A stretch of DNA of 64,000 bases from Bidens hawaiensis (lineage: Eukaryota; Streptophyta; Magnoliopsida; Asterales; Asteraceae): the NCBI GenBank assembly GCA_021521415.1, contig JAIQDT010001936.1:431974-495973 (forward strand), given 5' to 3'. Shown in pieces: positions 43,825 through 55,222 of this stretch. The translations under genes were made by a program, and so were the position numbers. Each line of letters starts with the position of its first letter. Position 1 is the first letter of the stretch. A model generated the notes under the pieces. That model did not search any database, had not been told where the DNA came from, and was given only the letters and a program-made list of their open reading frames with translations.

Positions 43825-46800
43825 TTATTTCAAAAAGGAAGCCCAGGCCTCAGTCTTGGGCACCTTTTGGTTTTCTTGAGAAAAGTTAACCTTAGTTGCA
43901 TTCAATTGTTGTTCAGCAACTTGAGAATAAGTTACAGGTTTCTTAGACTTTCGTCTTAAATACGCAGCTTGAACCACATTTGAATTAACATTTTTGCATA
44001 ATGGTTCAGTAGGAATAAACTTAGGTTTAACGGAACCATAAGTTTCATTCACATGAACAACTTTTCTAGGATGTATGTTCGAAAACATAATATGAGTATC
44101 ATCAGCACACGACACCGGTCGTTTCAGAATCTCCTTTACCAAAGGAATCGGTTTGGAATGATCCTTCATAAAAGGATGAAGATTCTGATAGTTCTTCTGG
44201 CCACAGTTTCTTACTACATGACCTTGTTGACCGCAAAGAAAACAACTTCGCATGTCAACATGATTATGTTGAGAATTTGTTGGAACATGTGACACAGATG
44301 ATGACTGATGACTCACATTTTTAGTCATGCTTTTAGAAAAATCATCAGATAACTCAGATTTCTTTTTCAAGTAAAAATCTAAATTAGAACAGTTCGAAAA
44401 ATTTTTCAACCTGTCAGTTCCGATAGATTTTACAAATTTAACTTGTTTAGATTGTTTTAAAACTTGCTTTGCTCTTGTCATCGGATCTGATGAAACTGAT
44501 GTTTTTGCATGAGCATATTGACGTTCAAGTTCACGAACCTTGGAAGTTTCATTGTAAAACACACTCTCAATTAGTTCAGGTTTAATGATACTAAGACGAA
44601 TGTATTTTCAGTGAACATCGTATCCATCCCCTTTAACTTAAAAACACGAGCAGATGACGGCTTAAGTGCATTAGGATTTATAAAACGCAACAAATCCTCA
44701 TCAGAAATTTTGGGTTTTTCTGGTCTCTTAGCCTTCACTGGTATGACAAACAAATCTTGTTTCATTTTAGTTGTGTGCGAACCATACACAGCCTCCTCAA
44801 ATTCATGAGGTTCACACAGTATGTGATTAGAACTTGGAATGTTCTTGTTCTTGTGTATAATTTCAGGTTCAAACACATCCTCAATGATAACTTTATCAAC
44901 ATTTTCAACAAAAACTTTGTTACTTTGAACATGAGGTTTTTGAGAAACAGACTGGGTTTTAACAGTTTCAGACTTACTTGGTTTAGAATTTTCTGAAATC
45001 ACAGGCTCTTTAAGAATAACATCTTCTTCAGTTGGAGCAAAAGGATTAATTTTATAATCATTGTGAAATGGTGGTGGAATTTCAACAAAACCTATACCTT
45101 TCTTTAAATCCTTTTGTTTTCCAGAAACTTCAATAATTTCATTTAATCAGAAAAGATGAATTTCAAAATTTACCCAATTTGTTCTTCAACTCAAGAACCT
45201 CATTTTCAAGCTCGGTTATCTTTGAACGATGTTTCAAAATTTCTTGAAAATTTTGATCATTAATTGTCATTTTCACAGATAACTCAGCTTTAAGATCATG
45301 ATTACTTATAGTCAAAGCCTCAATTTTCTCCCTTTAATTTATTTGAGAAGTTAAGGATTGCCTATAAGTGTCTTTTAAGGACACAATCTCTTTTAGCAAA
45401 TTATCATTTTGGAGTTTTAATGAATCAATTTTAGATTTATTATAATCACAATCAACACATGACACCTTAGAAGTAGATTTACTAACCTCATTTTGTTTGG
45501 CCGTACAAGCAGATGTGGAAGAATCACTTATTTTTGCCATACAAGCAAAATTGATTGGAAGATCTTTACTTGACTCATCAGACTCAGATCCAGAATCATT
45601 ATCAGAAGACAGCTCACTTCCACTATCCTCTTGAACATTTTCAGTAAGCCTAATCATTGCCAGATTTGCTTGGGTATCATTACACAGTAGTCGTTGTGAC
45701 CAATCATCTCCATTAGCTAACATTTCTTGTGACCCGGAACTTGATGGTTTCTTTTCAGCATCATTACCTCGTGGTGTTGAAGAGTTTGAACTTTGACCAC
45801 CAGGACCAGTATACTCCTTTTTCGGTTTGTCACACACTTTTGCAAAATGACCAAATTCTTGACAATTGTAACATTTCACTTTCAACTTATCAAATCCCAA
45901 CTTTTTGTTTAGAGCGGGAAGATCTTTTCCGGTTCTTTGCATGAATCTTTTCACCTTTCTAACAATCATCGCCATGTTCCATTTTAAATCCACTTCAAGT
46001 CACTGGGTCAATCTGATCATAGTCTTCATCAGTTAAATCACTAGTGGCAATTTTGCTACTAACCAGATTTTCATACGAAGTCATGAAAGCAGATAGAAAA
46101 GCAAAGTTTTGTTTAGCTTCTTTCATGTTGACATTTGAAGGTGCTGAATAGTGAGTTGTATTGGATGAACTTCCTAAAGCTCCAGTTGATCCAGAAATAC
46201 TAGAAGATCCAGTACTTCCAGCTGTATAAAAACAGGCTCGTGGATCACTATACAGTGTAGTTGCATTCTCACTTGCCGCTTGAGTAAGAAAAGCAGTCAA
46301 TGGAGAGATGGTTGAACTAAGAGGCATACTACCACCATAGAAAGAAGGATCTTGACTTTCTTTTGAAGATTTCTGACACTTAAGATCATACTCTCTGGCT
46401 TCAATCTTCTGTAAGAATTCAATTACAGTCAAATCTTCATTCAAAAAATAATTGTTTTCCTTGAGAACCATTAAAAATGTAGAATAAGAACTTGGGAGTA
46501 CACTCTTCATAGTGTCAATTTTATCCCTCTCAGAGACATCTAATTTCATCTTGTCCATCTCAGCGATCAAGTGATTGAATCTCGTTGTCATTTCTTCAAC
46601 CGTCTCACCCTTTAGTAAATTAAAGTTTCTGAATTAAAACTTAAGCATCACCTTTTTGCTTTCAGCCGTGTTACCCATACTTCTCATTCGAATATGTTGA
46701 AACAAAGAAGCACATATTTTTATACTACCCACTTGGTGAAAAATATTCTCAGGCAAAGCCATAGTTAGAGTAGAATAAGCTTTTGTTTCTATCTCTAATG

Positions 46801-47083
46801 CTTTCTTTTCTTCAACAGAATACTGTGAGATAGCTTTTGGTGTAAAACCAATAGTCTCATCTCCAATCATAGGTACAGTATAGACTTCATCTAAGCAGTA
46901 TGAACAATCAGGATGAACTGATCCTAAATGAGCACGAAACCGAGGTTCCCACTTGGCAAAGTCACTGAACTTCATCAATCTTGGACATTTCGAATGTGAA
47001 CCTATCTCGGTATCAAGTTGCAACATTTGTTGCATCAACATATATTGAGAAGCTAACGCATACATACTAGCCATTTTTGACAA
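43825..47083 (-). pseudogene. gag: Element D gag, with frameshifts
   Basis: It starts MSKMASMYALASQYMLMQQM at 47083. Segments 47083-46634, 46591-45995, 45993-45334, 45002-44571 and 44562-43825 carry one Gag in changing frames. Landmarks: LMKFSDFAKWEPRFRAHL, LPSSYSTFLMVLKENN, a first zinc knuckle CYNCQEFGHFAKVC, acidic and Ser-rich linkers, a coiled-coil region near 45200, and a second knuckle CFLCGQQGHVVRNC. The order matches E Gag, including the wide spacing of the knuckles. It ends AWASFLK, TAA. At least four frame changes make it inactive. Confidence 0.85.
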
Positions 47084-48130
47084 GTTTCAAAAATTTCAAG
47101 GATGTAAGTGTAACGAATTAACAAGCGAATAAGATTAACGAATGGTAAATGTAACGAATTGCAAACAGTTGTAGCGAACTGTGAACAGTATCTAACGAAT
47201 CAACCCTTAACAAAGTTAAGATTGATCATATGGCGAAACATATGACGAATTAGAGTATTGGTTAACGAATCAAAAAGTCAATGCATAGTCAACTTAACGA
47301 ATTGACCAAGCGAATCACAAAGGATTAGTTTAGTGAATTAGAGGATAATCAGTAACGAATCACTAAGGAACTCTTAGCGAAATAAGATAACAAATTGGCT
47401 ATAGTTGATAACGAATCAAACTATAGCGAATCAGGTTGTTACAACCGTCTATAACAAACTCTGACACCTTATGCCACGTGGCAAAGGTTGTTATGACACA
47501 AATACCAAAGTGGACGCGTGTCGCACGAATCAGTTAATCCAAGTAACGAATCAGATGACACGAACTAACAAATGATACGAACTGGCTAGCGAATCACTTG
47601 AAAGTTATGATGAATCAACTAATTTAGATAACGAATCAAAGTGAATAATAAAACGAATCACCATGAAGATGATAGAGAATCATCTTCAAATCTTCAAATC
47701 TTCAAAGAAGATTTCCAGACATCTGGATATGATGAACACTAAACTCAGAAACCCAGAATACGTAAATTTGTAATATAACCTCGATTCTTAACCAAATCAC
47801 ACGAATAACCTACTAAAAAACTCGTAATACAATCGCGAATCCAATACACCAAACATCTTAACCAATTAACACCGATAACTAACTCAATTATCCCAACACA
47901 TCATCTCTGTTTCGGCCTTAAACCAAACCGATATCAAAACACTCCAAAACCAATCCAAAACTCAATTCCAATTCACAAAACCATTCCAATACCTTAACCA
48001 ACTCAAATTCAATTTAGTTTGTCCATAATTCAATCAATTCAACACAAAATTGATTCGAATTAACCCAAACATAAAAATACCAATATCAAAACTAATTAAA
48101 CACCAACTCAAGTGTAATTGAGCCCCGAAA
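47084..48130 (-). other. Element D leader, rich in TAACGAAT words
   Basis: Between 47095 and 47660 I count about 20 words of the form (T)AACGAAT, AGCGAAT or ACGAACT, far more than chance. They do not form the strict stem-loop pairs of the LTR but use the same arm sequences. From 47700 to 48130 the leader is A/C-rich with no pattern. No ORF. Confidence 0.75.
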
Positions 48131-48142
48131 GCTCTGATACCA
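48131..48142 (-). other. Element D primer-binding site (initiator Met-tRNA)
   Basis: TGGTATCAGAGC on the minus strand, two bases inside the right LTR. Confidence 0.9.
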
Positions 48143-48144
48143 CT

Positions 48145-48672
48145 TGTTAGAACTCCTGATTCGTATCAATCCAGTAACAATAACAATAACAGATCTCAGA
48201 TCTGTGTATAATCGATTAATACGTTTACATAGGTCTAGCTCATAATTACCTTAAATTAAGTGTTGTATATGTTTATGTATTATCAGTATATATCAATTGT
48301 TTGTATAATATTAGGTTGAAGATCGAGAGAGCGCTTTGACCGGGTTTGGATAATTAACTCTCTCAAACTCTTATTAAGGTGAACAGTGTTCACGTATAAA
48401 TAGAAGACGAACCTAGTTCGTTAACATCCCCTAACGAACTAGAGTTCGCTTCGTTACATACACTTAAATAACGAAACACCCCCTGATTCGTTAACATCCC
48501 CTAACGAATCAGGAGGGAATAAGCTTAAGTCTTAGTTCGCTAACATCCCCTAGCGAACTAGACCATACATATAGTGAACTAGACAATAATTAAACTAATT
48601 ATTACATTAAATATTAAACGAAAACATTAACATTAATTACAAAGACTCAAGACGCAAAACCGTGCACTAACA
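48145..48672 (-). repeat. Element D, 5' LTR
   Basis: It carries perfect hairpins with the ACATCCCC centre at 48413-48442, 48482-48513 and 48533-48560. Between the first two, TTCGTTA and TAACGAA form one more possible stem. Confidence 0.93.
48413..48560. repeat. Three hairpins with a constant ACATCCCC loop, D 5' LTR
   Basis: Arms CTAGTTCGTTA, CCTGATTCGTTA and TAGTTCGCTA, each followed after ACATCCCC by its exact complement (11, 12 and 10 bp). The arms differ from each other while the centre does not change. Confidence 0.92.
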
Positions 48673-48677
48673 AGCCT

Positions 48678-50875
48678 TGATGAAGCCTATAGATGGAGAA
48701 CCCTTATTTCTCTACCTCGCAGTATTAGGTAATGTAGTAAGTGCCGTCTTGGTAAAGGACCATGATGGTGAACAACACCCTATGTATTATGTAAGTAAGA
48801 GTCTTTTGAATGCAGAATCCAGGTACTCCCATTTAGAGAAATTAATTCTTGCACTTATTATGGCCTCTACTAAACTGATACATTATTTTGAAACTCATCC
48901 TATTATTTTGAGAACTAACTATCCTGTAAAGAATGTTCTTAGAAAACCAGAGTTGTCAGGTAGAATGGCTAAGTGGGCTGTAAAATTAAGTGCATATGAT
49001 ATCCAATATGAGCCAAGAACAGCAATCAAGTCTCAAGCACTAGCGGACTTTGTGGCTGATTTCACTAGTGATCTACAAAAAGAAGCTGACTTGGAGGTCC
49101 AACAACTGGAAAGGATCAAGGATCCTTGGATACTCTTCACTGATGGAGCATCCAACGTGAAAGGAACAAGATTGGGGATCCTACTGAAATCGCCAAAGGG
49201 GGACATATTACCCCAATCCATAGTTTGTGAATTCCAGGTGACAAACAATGAAGCAGAGTACGAGGCTCTAATCGCAGGTTTGCAATTACCCAAAAGCATG
49301 AGGATCAGGTATCTTCAAGTTTATGTAGATTCTTTATTGATAACTAACCACTTTAATGGCTCGTATGCTGTTAAAGGTGAGAAACTAATGAAATATTTAG
49401 ATGTTGTGAAGGAGTTATCGAAATCCTTCGAAATATTTAGTATTACACAGGTACCGAGGGAAGAAAACGCTGGGGCAGACGCCTTAGCAAACTTAGCCTC
49501 ATCTCTGAAGATTCCTGAGGATTTGAAAATCCCAATAATCCACATTCTCTCGCCAGCAATAGGAGAACATGAAGTTGGAGAGATAACAAATGAAAAAGAA
49601 ATTGTGCTCTGCGATCCTTTATCCTCAAATAACAAAGGATCATGGATCCATCCTATCAAGAACTATATTCAGACTGGAGAAATTCCAACCACAGAAAATC
49701 CCAAGTCCTTCAAACTCAAGGTATCCCAATATATCTTGTTAAATGATATGGTATATAGAAAATCTCTTGCAGGTCCATATTTGAGATGCATTGAGGATCC
49801 TGAGATCCAAGAAGTACTCAAGGATTTTCACGAAGGAGATTGCGGCAATCACACAGGTGGAAGAGCGTTATTTTCCAGGATACTCAGAACTGGATACTTC
49901 TAGCCAACAATGAAGAAGGATGCAGTGGAGTATTCAAGGAAATGTGATGCTAGCCAAAGACACGCGAACATCCTTCACCAGCCAGCAGAGCCTCTGTATC
50001 CTATATCCTCTTGATGGCCCTTCATGAAATGGGGTATGGATATTGTGGGCAAGCTACCAAAAGCACCCGGTGGAAAGGTCTTTATGCTTGCTATGACTGA
50101 CTACTTCTCCAAATGGATTGAGGCAAAAGCATTTGTACAAGTCCGAGAAAGGAAAGTAATATCTTTATTAAACGAAATATTATAACTAGATTTGGTATTC
50201 CTGCTGAAATTGTATGTGACAATGGTTCCCAGTTTATCAGGAATAGAACCACTAACTTTTGTGACAGTTGGGCCATCAAAATGATTACTTCCACTCTGGT
50301 TCATCCGAAAGCCAATGGTCAAGCAGAGTCTAGCAACAAGATCATCATCAACAATCTAAAGAAGAAGCTAGGATCGAAGAAGGGAAAATGGGCTGAAGAA
50401 CTTCCTTATGTTCTTTGGGCAGACAGGACTACACCCAAAAATGCAACAGGACAGACACCCTTCTCTTTGGTGTTTGGATCAGAAGCTGTGATCCCTACAG
50501 AAATGGTGGTTCCTACTGCGAGAACGAGCATCCGTGATCCTGAAGCCAATGAAGAAATCCTTCTTGAAGACTTGGATACTATAGAAGAACTCAGAGAACT
50601 AACAAAGATCAGAATGGCAGCTTATCAACAAAGGGTAGCTGGGGCATACAACAAAAAATATCAGAATCAGAAGGTTTCAAGAAGGAGATCTAGTGTTGAG
50701 AAAAGCCTTCCAAAACACAACAAATCCGGCCGATGGGAAGCTAGCGCCTAAGTGGGAAGGACCTTATCAAATTGAGTCGGAAGCAGGAAAGGGGGCATAT
50801 CATTTGCTCACAATGGAAGGTAACAGGTTACCAAGAGCATGGAATGCCATCCACCTCAAGAAATATTTCTTCTGA
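48678..50875 (+). pseudogene. pol: Element F pol continued: RNase H, second RNase H-like domain, integrase
   Basis: It resumes the pol frame after element D. RNase H of RT: GEPLFLYLAVLGNVVSAVLV, PMYYVSKSLLNAESRYSHLE. The second, archaeal-type RNase H: PWILFTDGASNVKGTRLGIL, NNEAEYEALIAGLQL, VYVDSLLITNHF, ENAGADALANLAS; its acidic residues D, E, D, D are kept. Integrase: a zinc region cut by TAG at 49901-49903, a core with D (50039-50041), D in CDNGSQF (50218-50220) and E in GQAESSNK (50326-50328), and the C-terminal GAYHLLTMEGNRLPRAWNAI. Further lesions: a TGA near 50012, frameshifts near 50165-50180 and at 50693-50750. The dual RNase H is the diagnostic trait of Tat-type elements. Confidence 0.88.
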
Positions 50876-52380
50876 TCAGGATCCAACATCCTGAGAGGAT
50901 ATATTATCCAATAAAGGATCTAGGATCCTTAAATCGGTAACATCTTTCTGATTAGTTATTCTATTTGAATTGTTGTTAATTTAAGGATAATATATCCTTA
51001 ACATTTTATTTTTTCCAAGTTTTGAGTAACCATGCAGGATTTTAATGAATCATTTGATACTCAAGAGGTTGGCCACCTCTCCTTTACATTTGAGGTATTA
51101 TCTCGTTTCCCTTGGCCTAGCCCACGTTTGGATATGACCCCCGATGGTCATATCCCCTACGGTTTAAAGGTTTTAACATTTCTCACGATCGCCAGTTGCG
51201 CACGCTATCCAACATATAGTTCGGGGCAGCGGGACCAGTACACGCTTAGTGGCTGACAATTACTTTGTCTCCGGCTATATGGAGGATCCTACGATTTATG
51301 GTAGACGTACCATACCACCGGTTTATAACGTTTTCAAGTTATCTCACGTTTGGGCTAAATCCCGGTTTGGGCGAGTCCCCAGTTAACATCCGTATCTTTG
51401 GGCCAGTCCCCAGTTTGGGCTTGTCCCCAGTTTATTGGGCTTGTCCCTAGTTTATTTTATGGGCTTATCCCCAGTTTATTTTATGGGCTTGTCCCAAGTT
51501 TTTTGGGCTTGTCCCCAGTTGCACGGGCATGTCCCCAGATTACACGGGCTTGTCCCCAGTTGCACGGGCTTGTCCCCAGAATATTTATTGGGCTTGTCCC
51601 CAATTTAATGGGTTTGATCCCAGTTAATAATATGAATTATTTGCAGCAGGATTTTCTAAGTTTTTTCTGAAGATCAGGAAACTAAGGATCCCGGATTTTA
51701 AAGCTACTCTTGTAAGGATCATTAAGAGTTCAATACTTCTAATAACTTAGTCTATCTAGACCTTCTGGTATGATCTTTGCTATTGACTTATGTTTGATAT
51801 TTGTTGCATTAAATTTGGGTATTTCAGTTTGAAAGGCTATTCGCTTAATGTTGTTTGATTACTAAAATCTTTAGCTGTTTTCAGGATACTTTATCCTAAA
51901 ACTTGCCCTTCAAGGAAATTCTCTTTTATAAATTTTATCAACTATTAAGGATGTCTTATCCTAAGATTTATGATTTAAGGATATTCTTTTCTAAATATTT
52001 TTTCCTTAAGGATATTCTATTTTTAAAGATCTTTTATCCTAAAAATCTTTTACTCAAGATTATTTGTCAAACTATTAACAATGCTAAACTTATATTTAAC
52101 AAGTTTTTGAAAATAAATAACAAGTAAATAATCAAAAGATTTATATATTAATTAAAATAAGCCCCAAGGACTTATCCAAAACTCTTAACCCGGACTTCAC
52201 CATACAAAAGATGGACCATCCATCCGGGTTAAGTGAAAGTTACTAATAGTTCATAAGTGCAGGAAAATTAAAAAATAGGGGCAACAAAGGCTTCATCCCC
52301 ACAAACAGAGGATCCCTCCACCTTTGTCACCCCCGCCAATTGTCTTAAGGATCATGGATCCTTTATCCTAAATACTATTG
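50876..52380 (+). other. Element F spacer behind pol, with a tandem-repeat block
   Basis: Non-coding. At 51395-51620 the word GGGCTTGTCCCCAGTTT is repeated about ten times with 15-30 bp spacing. From 51700 to 52080 AAGGAT and ATCCTTA/ATCCTAA alternate in inverted orientation, the half-words of GGATCC. GGATCC occurs at about 50880, 50928, 51286, 51688, 52310 and 52357. Confidence 0.7.
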
Positions 52381-52386
52381 TTTATT
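52381..52386 (-). terminator. Poly(A) signal of the antisense gene in F
   Basis: AATAAA on the minus strand, 88 bp behind the stop at 52474, at the normal distance for a plant 3' end. Confidence 0.55.
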
Positions 52387-52473
52387 ACAGACCATAGAAA
52401 TTGTTCATAAAAACATCAACACTAAACAAAAAAGTGGGCTAGGGCCTTGTCTTTAATATCCTTCATTGCCCAC

Positions 52474-54090
52474 TTAAGCTGCATCTTCAACCGCAGCATC
52501 ACCTTCCCCTTTGCCAGCTTCAACCGCCTCCTTAACGCCACTGGTCCCAGCCACGATGTTCTCAGCCATCTCCTCATCATCCTCCCCACCAAGGTCGTCA
52601 AGAGCAGCCTTCCATTTCTCCACATCCCAGGCCGATTTGTCAAAAGCGGGATCACCGGCTTCCATCGCCATCTTGATCCGCGCCTGGAATATCGACCTGG
52701 CAGCCCACACCTTGGCTTCATCCGTCGCCTGCTCCACTGCCTCTTGACGTTGGGCTTCGGCTAAGGATAGCTGATCCTCCAATTTTTTCTTCTCCTTGGA
52801 GAGCTGGATCATAGCCTTGTCCTTAGCAACCACAGCTTTCCCTAACCCTGACAGTTTCTCGCACATCTGATGGATAGTCTTTTCGTAGTGATCCCTCATA
52901 GCGATCACAGCCTATCAATAAATTTCATATCAAGATTGGGACAATACTGGATCTTAAAATACTGTAGGAGAAAATACAGTATACTTACAGAGCAGAGAAT
53001 GTCACAATGAGTCTCGGGATCAGAGGATCTTTTCCTCTTGGAAGCTGCGGACTTGGCCCTGGTCGTGGCAGTCTTGGGCTCGGAGCTAGTGCCTGCCTTT
53101 GAAGCCTCCTTCTTGACAGCAGGAGAAGTAACCATACAGTCGATGTCGTCTAGGGAGAACTTGAGAGCGGACTTTCCAGATTTCTTGGTGCCTGTAGAAG
53201 AGAAATCGACAGATAAGTATTCTATTTTATTTTATTTTATTTACCTTAAAATTATTAACTTACTTGACATGCTTGAACTTGAGGAGATGTCACAAAAACC
53301 TTCAACAAACCGAGCTTGAAAGGTCCTAACTTCGGTATCCAGTGCTAGGAACCGTTTTTCTTTCTCTTCTATTCCAGGTAGCTAACTCAATGAAGCGAAG
53401 TTCTCAACTGTAGACAATAAAAAAGAATAAGGATTAAAATTGAAGAATAAAGGATCATGCTATTCCTTAAGGATCCAGGATCCTACCCTTCGTGAGCCAT
53501 GTTGAAGGAAGATCAGTTCCCCCTAGTATTGAGTCACGTTTTACAAAGAAAAACTGATTCCTCCACACGGAATCATTTAGAGTGGTTTTTAAGATCGGAT
53601 GGGGCTGACGGGGCTTGGACTTGAAGATGAAGCGAGCAGGACCATGGGTAGTGAGGGTATACATATATGACAACTCGGGAACACCAAAATCGAATTTCTC
53701 CTCTTTGATGATCCTTTCGATAGTGCTCAGAACCCTCCAGATCATTGGCATAGCCTGTATGTAGTATATGTCGGTAGAGTCGAAGAAACTTTGGGTAAAG
53801 GATGGAAAAGGGTACTTGTAGCCGATTAAAAATGGAGTCGTCGAGAAACATATCCAAACTTTGGAATACACATCGCTTCTAACACTGGATTCGTAGGGTC
53901 GGAATAGGGTTTCTGGAGGAAACAATGTACGAAAGTCTTCGACCTCGGGATCCTTAAGCTTGCAAATTTCACAAGATGGGTTGGCGAGCAGACATTGGGA
54001 TTCCATTTCAGTTAACTCAGAACCACCGAAGGTATGTTTAGAAGGTTTAGAAGGGTCCGGAGAAGAAGAAGAAGATGAAGCAGCAGACAT
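52474..54090 (-). pseudogene. Antisense intron-containing gene inside element F (putative gypsy-type transposase/PMD-like domain and coiled coil)
   Basis: Four exons: 54090-53487, 53407-53264, 53191-52989, 52911-52474. All three introns have GT...AG ends, and the phases (1, 1, 0) keep one frame of 463 codons. Start MSAASSSSSSPDPSKPSK. Exon 1 carries a block (SELTEMESQCLLANPSCEIC, YPFPSFTQSFFDSTDIYYIQ, FGVPELSYMYTL, WRNQFFFVKRDSILGGTDLP) like the region databases call putative gypsy-type transposase; that name is historical and no catalytic role is shown. Exon 3 has a basic KRKR patch, exon 4 a coiled coil (LSKEKKKLEDQLSLAEAQRQ) and an acidic tail. One TAG at 53382-53384 in exon 2 breaks it. 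A TATA box and a poly(A) signal frame it. Antisense extra ORFs are known in Tat elements. Confidence 0.75.
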
Positions 54091-54150
54091 GATTAAAGAA
54101 AATAAGAAAGAAAGGTAGGGAGGATACCTGATGCGTCGGATGAAGGCCTG

Positions 54151-54157
54151 TTTATAA
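54151..54157 (-). promoter_or_regulatory. TATA box of the antisense gene in F
   Basis: The minus strand reads ATTATAAACAGGCC about 62 bp before the start codon at 54090, a normal distance for a plant core promoter. It lies about 165 bp inside the 3' LTR. Confidence 0.5.
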
Positions 54158-54302
54158 TCAAAGATATAGGGCGGCATTTATAGACGGTTATAATTAACCT
54201 TGAGGGCTAAATGGTAAATATTCAGGCAAAACCGTCCCATCTATCAGTTTTCGCAGTAGTTTTGAATTTCAAAATGACAGCTGTTTCGCACAATCACCCG
54301 CC

Positions 54303-54316
54303 ATTTTGGGGGCAAT
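54303..54316 (+). other. Element F polypurine tract
   Basis: ATTTTGGGGGCAAT, directly before the 3' LTR, the form usual in Tat-type elements. Confidence 0.75.
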
Positions 54317-55217
54317 TTTTAGGCCATGATTTTTATACTGAGGATCCTTTATCCTTAACTATCTTATGGATAGTTTATCCTTAAAATATGTATCAGGATA
54401 TGAAGGATCAACGATTCTCGATATTACTTGTTTACTAATGATTGCGTTTAGTATGGTGATGTGTTAGACAGGTGTAACAATTTTAAGACGTACTTGCATC
54501 AATTATCCTCACAGAACATTCTTTAGCTGGAACGTGGATCCAGGATCCTGCTTCAATGTAGCTGTTAATGGACGAACTCATGTGAAGATGAACGTGCAAA
54601 TATCAACAACGGCTATAAGACTCATTCTCCCGCTTATCTTGCTACTGGATGGCTATTGGCACGTGGTCAAAGGTCGTGGAGCGGCTAAGTGGAGGACTTC
54701 CGGATAGATAGGAGATATTGTTAGTGATATTTTTTATTTAAACGAGCTATGATCGAGTAGATAAACACATGTACTTACACACACACTAGAGCAGAAGCAA
54801 ACATTCTCTCTACACACTAGCTTATTTTGTAATCTCGATCATATACTCCACAATATTTGTAACCACCTTTTGTTATTAATTTAATCGACGGTGATAGTTT
54901 TCACCGTCCGGGGGTTTTTTGTGCCGCAGATCACGATAATCATATACTCATCGACCAAAGGTTATCTTATTGATCCTTGATTAGAGTGATTCGACCAAAT
55001 ATTAGCTTATTAATCCTTGACCGACGTCATTTCTTCAAAGATTACCTCGATAAGTTTTGACCGAAGTAAGACTATCTTGGTTAAGGGCTTTTTCCCTCGT
55101 AATCATATCTTCGTGTTCACCGATATTACGCTTATACACTTGTCATTATCGAGTTAGCACCTTACCTCACATAACAGATTTGGATTCTTGATCCTCAACA
55201 GATTTTTGTCCAAAACA
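54317..55217 (+). repeat. Element F, 3' LTR
   Basis: 901 bp, same length as the 5' LTR, about 30 differences by eye. The terminal TG has become TT. It is followed by the target duplication GTTGT. Confidence 0.93.
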
Positions 55218-55222
55218 GTTGT

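Larger units (their letters stand above)
24739..48672 (-). mobile_element. Element D: 14-kb Ty1/copia retrotransposon with an extra ORF, host of nested element E
   Basis: The LTRs at 24739-25268 (530 bp) and 48145-48672 (528 bp) start TGTTAGAACTCC and end GTGCACTAACA. The target duplication is AGCCT (24734-24738 and 48673-48677). The initiator Met-tRNA primer site beside the right LTR and the polypurine tract beside the left LTR show minus orientation. Without E it is about 14.3 kb, long for a copia element, because of long spacers and a sense extra ORF of about 1000 codons between pol and the 3' LTR. Integrase precedes RT, the copia order. Gag and pol have many frameshifts, and RNase H is missing. 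By eye the LTRs differ at about 11 sites plus three short indels. Confidence 0.93.
19732..55217 (+). mobile_element. Element F: Ty3/gypsy retrotransposon of the Tat type, host of nested elements D and E
   Basis: Both LTRs are 901 bp (19732-20632 and 54317-55217). The target duplication GTTGT (19727-19731 and 55218-55222) is perfect. Without element D and its duplication F is about 11.5 kb. Internal order: primer site, gag, protease, RT, RNase H, a second RNase H-like domain, integrase, long spacer with an antisense gene, polypurine tract. The two RNase H domains and the GNVILGRPWLH and LPRAWNAIHLKKYF ends point to the Tat lineage (from family knowledge). Gag and pol contain stops and frameshifts. 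By eye the LTRs differ at about 30 of 901 positions with no indels. Confidence 0.93.

Noticed and set aside
48413..48560. CRISPR-like look of the D LTR (equal palindromes with short unique parts)
   Set aside because: Arms vary and the centre is constant, the reverse of CRISPR. It lies in a plant LTR and occurs in both LTR copies.
52447..52764. Plus-strand frames over the antisense gene
   Set aside because: They run opposite to a gene with consistent exon phases and show low-complexity translations.
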